NCBI GenBank assembly: GCA_013812995.1
Contig: JACCSL010000175.1
Location: 1-6,227 of the forward strand
Direction: 5' to 3'
DNA length: 6,227 nt
Source: Ardenticatenales bacterium
GTDB taxonomy: Bacteria > Chloroflexota > Anaerolineae > Ardenticatenales > Ardenticatenaceae
A program made the translations under genes and the position numbers. Positions 1-5,155 of the stretch are shown piece after piece. Under the pieces are notes generated by a model. It was not told the DNA's origin and did not search any database. It saw only the letters and a list, made by a program, of their open reading frames with translations. Every line of letters starts with the position of its first letter. The first letter of the stretch is position 1.

Positions 1-366
1 CGCCAGGGCCGCGCCCAGCACCACGCAGAGCAGGCCAGCGACGACGCTACCCGCCGCGTTCAGCAGCGCGGGCAGGAGCCGTCCGTCGGTCAGGAGAAGC
101 ACCGTCTCGTAGCTGAGGGTGGAAAAAGTGGTCAGACTGCCGCAGAAGCCGGTGGCCACGAAGAGGCGCAGCGTGGGGTGAGCGACGACCCCACCCCGCG
201 TGGCGAGTGCCAGAAAGAAACCCAGGATAAAGCTCCCGACCAGGTTGACCAGGAGTGTGCCATAGGGAAAACCCGTCCCGAAGCGCGCCGCTGCCCAGAG
301 CGTGGCCTGGTAGCGGAGCAGCGCCCCGGCGATGGCCCCCAGCGCGAGCGCAAGCAGGGAACTCAT
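1..366 (-). CDS. crcB: Fluoride ion channel CrcB/FluC, C-terminus cut by window edge
   Basis: Small four-helix membrane protein of the Fluc family, which works as a dual-topology dimer and lets toxic fluoride leave the cytoplasm. The 122 codons visible cover nearly all of a typical 120-130 residue member; no stop is reached before base 1. Visible hallmarks: the N-terminal glycine/alanine helix ending in LLRY (16-19), GTLLVNLVGSF (36-46) with the conserved pore Asn41, and GFCGSLTTFSTLSYE (73-87), which carries the Phe/Thr/Ser residues of the fluoride track. Hydrophobic helices lie at about 3-17, 36-55, 66-93 and 98-120. The ATG at 366-364 overlaps the mgsA stop in an ATGA, so it is the third gene of a coupled operon. 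No fluoride riboswitch is visible in front of it, as expected for a downstream cistron. Some bacteria carry a second crcB alongside; this could lie just outside the window (inference). Confidence 0.95.
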   Translation of the reverse strand, partial: MSSLLALALGAIAGALLRYQATLWAAARFGTGFPYGTLLVNLVGSFILGFFLALATRGGVVAHPTLRLFVATGFCGSLTTFSTLSYETVLLLTDGRLLPALLNAAGSVVAGLLCVVLGAALA

Positions 367-740
367 TCCTGACCGAGCTGCTCCTTCATCCAATCCACGA
401 TGGCCTCCGCTGTGCCAAGGTTCGTTGCCAGCGGAATGTTGTGGACATCGCAGACGCGCAGCAGCGCCGAGACATCGGGCTCGTGGGGCTGCGCGGTGAG
501 AGGGTCGCGGAAGAAGATCACGGCCTGCACCTGGCCCATCGCGATGCGCCCGCCAATGATGAGATCGCCGCCATCCGGGCCATGCGCGACCTGCTCGACT
601 TGAATCCCTACCTTGTCCCGCAGGATTTGCCCGGTGCTGTAGGTCGCCACGCAGGGCACCAGCCGGAAGAAATCCGCGTGTTTCTGCACGAATAGTGCCA
701 GGTCCAGCTTCTTCTTGTCGTGGGCAATCAGCGCGATCAT
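363..740 (-). CDS. mgsA: Methylglyoxal synthase
   Basis: Cytoplasmic enzyme that converts dihydroxyacetone phosphate to methylglyoxal and inorganic phosphate (EC 4.2.3.3), a bypass that relieves sugar-phosphate build-up and recycles phosphate. The 125-residue product is a bare MGS-like domain, shorter than the 152-residue E. coli enzyme mainly at the ends. By ungapped comparison with E. coli MgsA recalled from memory, all key residues are present: AHD at 6-8, Lys11, the phosphate-binding loop ATYSTG (32-37), GPDGGD (54-59) with catalytic Asp59, FFRDPL (76-81) with Asp79, and PHEPDV (85-90) with His86 and Asp89. The start at 740 has GGAGGA four bases upstream; an in-frame TTG at 776 lacks this and is rejected. 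Its ATG overlaps the stop of the YjeF_N-like gene, and its TGA overlaps the crcB start, both as ATGA. Confidence 0.96.
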   Translation of the reverse strand: MIALIAHDKKKLDLALFVQKHADFFRLVPCVATYSTGQILRDKVGIQVEQVAHGPDGGDLIIGGRIAMGQVQAVIFFRDPLTAQPHEPDVSALLRVCDVHNIPLATNLGTAEAIVDWMKEQLGQE

Positions 741-1498
741 ATCGTCCTCCTTAACTCGCGGGCCGGACCGAGACAAACCACGGATTGACCGTGAAATAGA
801 TCATCCGTCGCAATGCCAAGCGTTTCATAGAGGACGGAGGGGACACCCATATCGCCCACCCAGAGCTGCCCGACCACGGGCCACCCCTCGATGAGCCCAT
901 GCCCTGGCGCGGCAAGGGCCAGCGTGGCGCTGGCCGAGATGCAGGGGGAATAGATGAGCCCCTCGTCCCCACCCAGGCCACTCGGGGCATCCAGGGCGAG
1001 AATTGGGCGGCGGGTGCTGTTGATGAGGCGAATCAGGTCCGCTGTCTCGCCCTGTGGGTCCGCGCTCACCTCAAGGCTCAGCAGGGCATCCACAATGAGA
1101 TCGGCCTCCATCCAGGCAATGGGCTCCTGCTCGTCCATCTCCTCCTGGCTCAGGGAGAGCCCCCAGACGGATAGCCCAACGGCCCGCAGGCGTGCGTACT
1201 CCTGAGTAGCCAGCTCGCTCAATGCCTGGGGTTTTGTGGCAAGGACCACGCGCACCGTAGCACCCTGCTCATGCAGGTGGCGCGCAGCGACCAGCCCACT
1301 CGCTCCCGTGGTTCCAGAACCCGCCAGCAGGACGATCATGCGCCCGGCAATGGTGTCCCCAAGTAGAGCACGCGCCACCTCTACCAGCCGGAGCCCAGCC
1401 AGTGCCACGATTTCCGGGGGCTCTACCTGATACTGCTCACGAAGAAGCTGCTCCATGGCACGCCTTTGCTGCTCTGTCACTATCGGAATCAAACTCAT
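737..1498 (-). CDS. YjeF_N (NAD(P)H-hydrate epimerase-like) domain protein with degenerate nucleotide loop
   Basis: The 253-residue product matches the YjeF N-terminal domain, whose known members (NnrE/NAXE) interconvert the R and S epimers of hydrated NAD(P)H so that a dehydratase can repair it. Supporting features in order: an N-terminal helix region (T8-E46) with VALAG, a Rossmann-like strand IVLLAGSG (55-62) followed by GLVAARHL (68-75), DLIVDALL (133-140), and LALDAPSGLGGDEG (167-180), which keeps the family's catalytic-type Asp (Asp170). A late GDMGVP (215-220) matches the usual DIGIP. Oddities: the diagnostic GPGNNGGDG reads GSGTTGASG (60-68), and the FGxG loop normally after DAL is replaced by SLEVSADP. 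There is no C-terminal NnrD kinase/dehydratase domain. It may therefore be a weak enzyme, a non-enzymatic binder, or have a different substrate. First gene of the operon; its ATG follows GAGGGA. Family assignment is firm, activity is not. Confidence 0.8.
   Translation of the reverse strand: MSLIPIVTEQQRRAMEQLLREQYQVEPPEIVALAGLRLVEVARALLGDTIAGRMIVLLAGSGTTGASGLVAARHLHEQGATVRVVLATKPQALSELATQEYARLRAVGLSVWGLSLSQEEMDEQEPIAWMEADLIVDALLSLEVSADPQGETADLIRLINSTRRPILALDAPSGLGGDEGLIYSPCISASATLALAAPGHGLIEGWPVVGQLWVGDMGVPSVLYETLGIATDDLFHGQSVVCLGPARELRRTI
745..750 (-). promoter_or_regulatory. Ribosome binding site that fixes the mgsA start
   Basis: GGAGGA on the minus strand, four bases before the ATG at 740-738. 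It lies inside the last codons of the YjeF_N-like gene and decides between this ATG and the longer in-frame TTG start at 776, giving an N-terminus that begins exactly at the MgsA core. Confidence 0.85.
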
Positions 1499-1526
1499 GT
1501 TCCCTCACTTTTGAAATCTGGCGGCG

Positions 1527-1535
1527 AGTATAGCA
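1527..1535 (-). promoter_or_regulatory. Extended -10 promoter of the YjeF_N-mgsA-crcB operon
   Basis: The minus strand reads TGCTATACT: a TATACT -10 box (1532-1527) with the TGn extension directly upstream. No good -35 box is seen at 16-18 bp, which is compatible with an extended -10 promoter. Transcription would start near 1520 and give a leader of about 22 bases holding the Shine-Dalgarno of the first gene. Prediction only. Confidence 0.5.
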
Positions 1536-1565
1536 TAAGCCCCGGTGGGATGAACCTTCAAGGGG

Positions 1566-1594
1566 TTGACGATGCCAAAAAGCGCCACTACCAT
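1566..1594 (+). promoter_or_regulatory. Candidate promoter of the lipoprotein-methyltransferase-KTSC operon
   Basis: TTGACG (1566-1571), five of six matches to the -35 consensus, is followed after exactly 17 bp by TACCAT (1589-1594), four of six matches to the -10 consensus. This would place the start near 1601, 28 bases ahead of the ATG at 1629. The -35 box overlaps the TTG of a longer in-frame reading of the lipoprotein ORF, another reason to reject that start. CATAAC three bases further on is a weaker alternative -10. Confidence 0.45.
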
Positions 1595-1615
1595 AACTTT
1601 GTTCAATAATCCCAC

Positions 1616-1620
1616 AGGAG
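1616..1620 (+). promoter_or_regulatory. Ribosome binding site that fixes the lipoprotein start
   Basis: AGGAG lies eight bases before the ATG at 1629. It selects this ATG over an upstream in-frame start at 1566, and only the 1629 start puts the signal peptide and lipobox at the N-terminus. Confidence 0.8.
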
Positions 1621-1628
1621 AAATTTTA

Positions 1629-2309
1629 ATGAAGCAATTACTACCCACCCTGGCTTTGGCCGTGGTGCTAGCAGGGTGCCGCGGCGAGGCGGTAGGCCCG
1701 GAGACGGGTTCCCTGGCCACCCCAACGACCCTTGAGCCCAGCCCGCCAACGGCTCTTACTCAAAATACCCCCCTCGCTGAGGAAACAGCGGTCACCATTG
1801 AGTCCCCAACGCTCGCACCGGCGGCGACAGGTGCGGCCGACTCAACGAGCGTACCCGTCGCATTACCGATTTATCTCTCAACTGAGTTGAAGGATGTCCG
1901 TACCGAGGAATCCTTCCGCATCTCGGAACTGACGGGCGCGGGAAATTATGTACTGGTCGAGACGATGGCGGTCTGGTGTACGACCTGTTTGAGACAGCAG
2001 CGCCAGATTCAAGCCTTTGAGGAAGATGGTCCCGAGGATGTAGTGAGCGTTGCCCTCGACATCGACATCAACGAGACAACAGAGTTGCTGATCTCTCACA
2101 CGGAGCGCAACGGCTTTGACTGGCTCTATGCCATCGCGCCCCCGGACCTCTCACGGGCCATCGGTGAGGACTTCGGGCAGCAATTTTTGAACCCGCCCAA
2201 CGCGCCGATGCTGCTTGTCCGCCCTGACAATTCTATTGTGCCTCTCCCTTTTGGCGTGAAAGAGGCCGCGGATCTAGCGGCGTTCGTGACCGCGAATCGT
2301 CTCCCCTGA
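1629..2309 (+). CDS. Lipid-anchored thioredoxin-fold protein (TlpA/ResA-like thiol-disulfide oxidoreductase)
   Basis: The 226-residue product begins with a lipoprotein signal peptide: MKQLL, a hydrophobic stretch to residue 15, and the lipobox VLAGC with Cys17 as the predicted lipidated residue. Residues 18-78 form a low-complexity Thr/Pro/Ala/Glu linker, a tether from the membrane. The rest is a thioredoxin fold: strand YVLVETMAVWC (107-117), redox motif WCTTC (116-120) with Cys117 and Cys120, a second strand VVSVALDID (138-146), an Ala-Pro at 192-193 in the cis-Pro position before MLLV, and a C-terminal helix. Such proteins reduce or oxidise protein or haem-ligand thiols outside the cytoplasmic membrane; the partner here is unknown. 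No DsbD/CcdA-type electron donor is encoded in the window. First gene of a plus-strand operon, 25 bases before the methyltransferase gene. Confidence 0.85.
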   Translation: MKQLLPTLALAVVLAGCRGEAVGPETGSLATPTTLEPSPPTALTQNTPLAEETAVTIESPTLAPAATGAADSTSVPVALPIYLSTELKDVRTEESFRISELTGAGNYVLVETMAVWCTTCLRQQRQIQAFEEDGPEDVVSVALDIDINETTELLISHTERNGFDWLYAIAPPDLSRAIGEDFGQQFLNPPNAPMLLVRPDNSIVPLPFGVKEAADLAAFVTANRLP

Positions 2310-2334
2310 AGATCATTTTCGACAAAGGACCTGC

Positions 2335-3114
2335 ATGGACGAGGACAAACAGGCTATCCAGAGACAATTTGGGGCAACGGCGAGTGCTTATGTGAGCAGT
2401 CCCGGCCACGCCACCGGGCCGGACCTGGAGCGCATTGTGGCGCTGGCCGGGGAGATGGAGCAGCGCGAGCAGGCCCTGGACATAGCCACCGGCGGCGGCC
2501 ATACCGCGCGCATGATCGCGCCGCTCTTTCAGCGCATCGTCATCAGCGACCTGACGGAGCCAATGCTGCGCGCGGCGACGGGTTTCCTGCACCAGCAGGG
2601 ACTCAGCACCCCCAATCCGGTCCAGGCGGACGCGGAGCAACTTCCCTTTGCCACCGCCAGCTTCGATCTGGTGACCTGTCGGATCGCGCCACACCACTTT
2701 CCGAACCCTGCGCGCTTTGTGCGCGAGGTGACGCGGGTGCTTCGCCCCGGCGGACGCTTCATCCTCGCCGATAGCACCGTTCCCAAGAGTTCCGAGGGAG
2801 CCGAGTGGCTCAACCACCTGGAAACCTGCCGCGACCCGACGCATCACCGAACGCTTTCCGTAGCGGAATGGAGCAATCTGGTACTCGATAGTCGGCTGTT
2901 GATCCGGGGCCACGATCTCTTCCCGAAACGCCACAACCTCGCGGAGTGGTTGGCGCGTGCCCGCACCCCTGCCGCCCAACAGAGTGCTGTTCTGGCGGCC
3001 TGTACGACGGCTTCCCCTGAGATTCGTAAAGCCTTCCGCCTGGAATATGATGACGAAGGAATTCCCGTTGCCTTCACTGATTTCAAACTACTTCTCTGGG
3101 CAGACAAGAGATAG
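2335..3114 (+). CDS. Class I SAM-dependent methyltransferase (UbiE-like/Methyltransf_11)
   Basis: The 259-residue cytoplasmic protein has a complete class I methyltransferase core. SAM-binding motif I is ALDIATGGGHTA (47-58); an acidic residue ending strand 2 is seen in ISDLTEPML (70-78); motif II is QADAEQLPF (97-105) followed by SFDLVTCRIAPHHF (109-122); and motif III is VLRPGGRFIL (135-144). This resembles UbiE/Coq5-type and small-molecule methyltransferases, but the C-terminal 100 residues, which normally set the acceptor, give no clear substrate. The His pair 120-121 after strand 4 occurs in many Methyltransf_11 proteins. AAAGGA at 2324-2329 precedes the ATG by five bases. It sits 25 bases after the thioredoxin-like gene and 20 before the KTSC gene, so co-transcription is likely. 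Substrate unassigned; a menaquinone-type role cannot be shown. Confidence 0.88.
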   Translation: MDEDKQAIQRQFGATASAYVSSPGHATGPDLERIVALAGEMEQREQALDIATGGGHTARMIAPLFQRIVISDLTEPMLRAATGFLHQQGLSTPNPVQADAEQLPFATASFDLVTCRIAPHHFPNPARFVREVTRVLRPGGRFILADSTVPKSSEGAEWLNHLETCRDPTHHRTLSVAEWSNLVLDSRLLIRGHDLFPKRHNLAEWLARARTPAAQQSAVLAACTTASPEIRKAFRLEYDDEGIPVAFTDFKLLLWADKR

Positions 3115-3134
3115 CACCCCTTCTGGAGGCAAAA

Positions 3135-3551
3135 ATGCACATTCGCTATGTCGCAGAGCGGGACGAGCTGGTGATTACGTTGGAGCCGGAGCAGGGTCAG
3201 GTTATCGCCGTCCTAGATGAGCAGGATAGGGTAAAAGGCTTTGTTATTAGTCGGGCAGGGCAGTTTGTCCAGCAGGCCATTGAGGCAGGCATCAAGCTGA
3301 AGAACCTACCAGCCGCCCCACCACCCCAGGATGGGATGCTCTGGCACCAGGCCAGCTCGCGAATGATTAACACCTTCGGCTACGACAAGGACAAACATAT
3401 TCTGGAGGTCGTATTTAACCACATCGGAACCTACCGCTATTACGATGTACCCTGGGACATCTTTGAGGGGCTGCGCAACGCCGCCTCCAAGAGCAGCTAC
3501 ATGCGGACGATGATCATCGACCTGTACCCTAGCGAGAAAAAGAAAAGCTAA
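3135..3551 (+). CDS. Small protein with DUF2283-like N-terminus and C-terminal KTSC domain
   Basis: Product of 138 residues with no signal peptide or membrane segment. Residues 74-131 look like a KTSC domain (named for conserved Lys, Thr, Ser, Cys): SSRMINTFGYD, LEVVFNHIGTYRYYDVP (90-106), then GLRNAASKSSYMRTMI (112-127). The family's usual SxG near the end of the helix reads SKSS here. Residues 1-45 (MHIRYVAERDELVITLEP, then VLDEQDRVKGFVI) resemble the short beta-sheet DUF2283 family, whose members have a YDxxxDxLYI start and a D-x-x-G-x-x-x-G turn; this match is weaker. A Pro-rich hinge (58-66) joins the halves. The biochemical function of KTSC proteins is not established; they have been discussed as nucleic-acid-associated or phage-linked domains, which I cannot test. 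GGAGG (3125-3129) sits five bases before the ATG. Last gene of its operon, directly before the terminator. Confidence 0.75.
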   Translation: MHIRYVAERDELVITLEPEQGQVIAVLDEQDRVKGFVISRAGQFVQQAIEAGIKLKNLPAAPPPQDGMLWHQASSRMINTFGYDKDKHILEVVFNHIGTYRYYDVPWDIFEGLRNAASKSSYMRTMIIDLYPSEKKKS

Positions 3552-3563
3552 GGCACCAATCAC

Positions 3564-3595
3564 AAAAAACCCCGCTCGTGTGAGCGGGGTTTTTT
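3564..3595. terminator. Bidirectional intrinsic terminator between convergent genes
   Basis: A perfect 8 bp stem, CCCCGCTC (3570-3577) with GAGCGGGG (3582-3589), closes a GTGT loop. It is flanked by six A (3564-3569) and six T (3590-3595), which extend the pairing and supply a U-tract in both directions. It lies 18 bases after the KTSC stop and 45 bases after the protease stop at 3641, so it can end transcripts from both sides. Confidence 0.95.
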
Positions 3596-3640
3596 CTTTA
3601 TGCTTTATCGGAATGTTGTTTCCGTTGAAGGACGTTAGAT

Positions 3641-4906
3641 TTAGTAGGTGCCCACGTCGAGCAGCTTCTCCTTGATGCTGTCGCCGTCATCACTGGCATC
3701 CCAGTTCAGGTTGCCCGAGCTCTGGAGGGCGTTCTTGACCTGGCTGGGGGTGGCGCTGGGGTTGTTGGCCTTGTAGAGAGCAGCGGCACCGGCAGCGTGG
3801 GGTGAGGCCATCGAGGTTCCGCTGATGGTGTTGTAGCCAGCACCCATCCAGGTGGAGTAGATGCAGACGCCAGGGGCCATAATGTCGACATCGGCACCGA
3901 AGTTGCTGAAGTCGGCGCGGGTGTCATCGACATCGGCGCGGCAGGTCGAGGCAGCACCGCCGCCAGCGGCACCGTTGAAGTCCGCGAGGGCCGAGACCGT
4001 GATCACTTCGTCGTAGGTGGCAGGGCGGGAGTCCTTGGCATCGACATTGGAGTTACCGGCGGCGACCACGAAGGTGATGCCACGGCTGACGGCGGTGCAG
4101 ATCGCGTTGTGGTAGGTGTCAGCGCCACCGCAGGTGCTGTCGGTACCGCTACCGCCGAGGCTCATGTTAGCGACTTCAATGATGGCCGACTGCGAGGCAA
4201 CCCAGTCGATACCACAGACCACCGAGGAGGTCGTGCCGGAACCCTGGTTGTTGAGAACGCGGACGGCGTAGAGGCGAGCACCAGGGGCGACACCGACCAC
4301 ACCAGCGCCATCATCCTTGGCAGCAATCGTACCGGCAACGTGCGTACCATGACCGTTGCCATCATTGTAGCTGTTGGGGCCCTTCACGCAGTTCTTACCA
4401 CCAACCACATTCAGGTCCGGGTGCGACGTGTCAATCCCTGTATCAATCACGGCGACATCGACGTTCACCGAGCCCGAGCCGTTGCCAGCCAGGGTGCTGT
4501 TGGTGTTACCGTTGATGCGCCGGATGCCGGTGGGGATGGTCTGGCCAGCCTGAGCACTGATACGAGCCACGCTCGAGGGAAGCTCATTCGACGAGAGTTG
4601 AACGACCTCATCCTGGACAACCGAGGCGACATTGGGGTTGTTGCGCAGGGCGTTCGCCGCCTGCTCCGGCATCCGAACCGCAAAGCCCTTGATGGCGTGC
4701 TCATAAATGTAGAGAACCTCGCCACCGCTGGCCTGGGCCATCATGTGGGGGTTGGCACCATCCTTGAGGACGATGATGTACTGGCTGGTAATCGGTTTGC
4801 CATTAGCATTACCGGCCTCTACAGCGGTATAGCTGCGGGCCGCACCCAGTACGAATACAACGATGGCAATCAGGGCAGTGAGTCGTAGAAGAGTCTTGCG
4901 AGACAT
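3641..4906 (-). CDS. Secreted subtilisin-family (S8) serine protease precursor
   Basis: Product of 421 residues, secreted as a zymogen. Order: Sec signal peptide (basic MSRK, hydrophobic 8-22, likely cleavage around AVEA-GNA, near 31); inhibitor I9-type propeptide (about 42-104), starting YIIVLKDG and ending VVQDEVVQL, which normally folds and blocks the protease before self-cleavage; then the peptidase domain. The complete catalytic set is visible: Asp155 in VAVIDTGID, His186 in GHGTHVAGT, oxyanion Asn285 in VVAAGNS, and Ser365 in SGTSMASPHAAG. Six Cys (173, 231, 259, 270, 322, 348) all fall in the mature domain and could form disulfides, as in extracellular proteinase K-like enzymes. The protein ends soon after the catalytic domain, with no sorting signal or adhesion domain, so it is probably released. 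AAAGGA at 4917-4922 precedes the ATG by 10 bases. Strong preference for C/G third positions sets it apart from the AT-rich region upstream. Likely role: extracellular protein breakdown. Confidence 0.95.
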   Translation of the reverse strand: MSRKTLLRLTALIAIVVFVLGAARSYTAVEAGNANGKPITSQYIIVLKDGANPHMMAQASGGEVLYIYEHAIKGFAVRMPEQAANALRNNPNVASVVQDEVVQLSSNELPSSVARISAQAGQTIPTGIRRINGNTNSTLAGNGSGSVNVDVAVIDTGIDTSHPDLNVVGGKNCVKGPNSYNDGNGHGTHVAGTIAAKDDGAGVVGVAPGARLYAVRVLNNQGSGTTSSVVCGIDWVASQSAIIEVANMSLGGSGTDSTCGGADTYHNAICTAVSRGITFVVAAGNSNVDAKDSRPATYDEVITVSALADFNGAAGGGAASTCRADVDDTRADFSNFGADVDIMAPGVCIYSTWMGAGYNTISGTSMASPHAAGAAALYKANNPSATPSQVKNALQSSGNLNWDASDDGDSIKEKLLDVGTY

Positions 4907-4925
4907 TAGGGGAATTTCCTTTCGA

Positions 4926-4972
4926 GCGGTTGAAAATAAGCGCAGCCCCTAATATTGTGCGGGGCGGTTGAA
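4926..4972. repeat. Pair of 9 bp direct repeats (GCGGTTGAA) in the protease leader
   Basis: GCGGTTGAA occurs exactly at 4926-4934 and 4964-4972, 38 bases apart start to start, each followed within a few bases by an ATAAG. Between them GCCCC (4945-4949) can pair with GGGGC (4961-4965) around an 11-base AT-rich loop. They fall between the candidate promoter and the protease ATG, so they could be an operator or leader-RNA element, or chance. Confidence 0.35.
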
Positions 4973-4980
4973 CTAATATA

Positions 4981-5009
4981 AGAATACGCTTCTTCATCAA
5001 CCATTACAA
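4981..5009 (-). promoter_or_regulatory. Candidate promoter of the protease gene
   Basis: On the minus strand TTGTAA (5009-5004) and TATTCT (4986-4981) are separated by exactly 17 bp; each box matches the -35/-10 consensus at four of six positions. Transcription would start near 4974 and give a leader of about 68 bases containing the GCGGTTGAA repeats. Weak, but the best pair seen in this gap. Confidence 0.3.
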
Positions 5010-5155
5010 TGTGGATTTCCTACAACAAATCACCTGATTGTTCGTTATTCTAACATAGCGCACCGCGTCATTACTTGTGAATTTAGTTGCTATCCCACAA
5101 CAGCTTTTGTCACAACCCTCCCACTTATTGTTGGCTCTAATAGCGACTGCGTGTG

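Larger units (their letters stand above)
4907..5155. other. AT-rich intergenic region upstream of the protease gene
   Basis: 249 bases without a convincing gene, clearly richer in A and T than the coding DNA on either side. It must hold the protease promoter and the end of the permease transcript. I see a candidate promoter, a 9 bp direct repeat and a small stem-loop (listed separately), a repeated CACAAC (5096-5101 and 5111-5116), and a short TTGTcACAA symmetry (5107-5115). I see no clear intrinsic terminator after the permease gene, so read-through into the protease gene is possible. Confidence 0.6.

Noticed and set aside
367..420. Fluoride riboswitch ahead of crcB
   Set aside because: The sequence before crcB is mgsA coding DNA with an ATGA overlap, so there is no leader in which a crcB-motif aptamer could fit.
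255..695. 146-codon plus-strand frame across crcB and mgsA
   Set aside because: Lies opposite two well-supported genes and has no recognisable domain.
741..776. Longer mgsA starting at TTG 776
   Set aside because: Adds 12 residues not found at the MgsA core; the ATG at 740 has GGAGGA at proper spacing and forms the ATGA overlap.
1566..1628. Longer lipoprotein reading starting at 1566
   Set aside because: Would bury the signal peptide and lipobox behind 21 polar residues, and it overlaps the likely -35 box; the ATG at 1629 has AGGAG upstream.
2233..2979. 248-codon open frame on the minus strand opposite the methyltransferase
   Set aside because: Antisense to a gene with clear SAM-binding motifs; Arg/Gly/Ala-rich shadow translation; also runs into the 3' end of the lipoprotein gene.
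4109..4888. 259-codon open frame on the plus strand inside the protease gene
   Set aside because: Fully antisense to a protease with complete catalytic motifs; no domain recognised in its translation; explained by codon bias.
4809..5000. Small minus-strand frame of 63 codons over the protease start
   Set aside because: Overlaps the protease signal-peptide coding region in another frame, begins at a weak start, and has no recognised domain despite a CPDC-like string.
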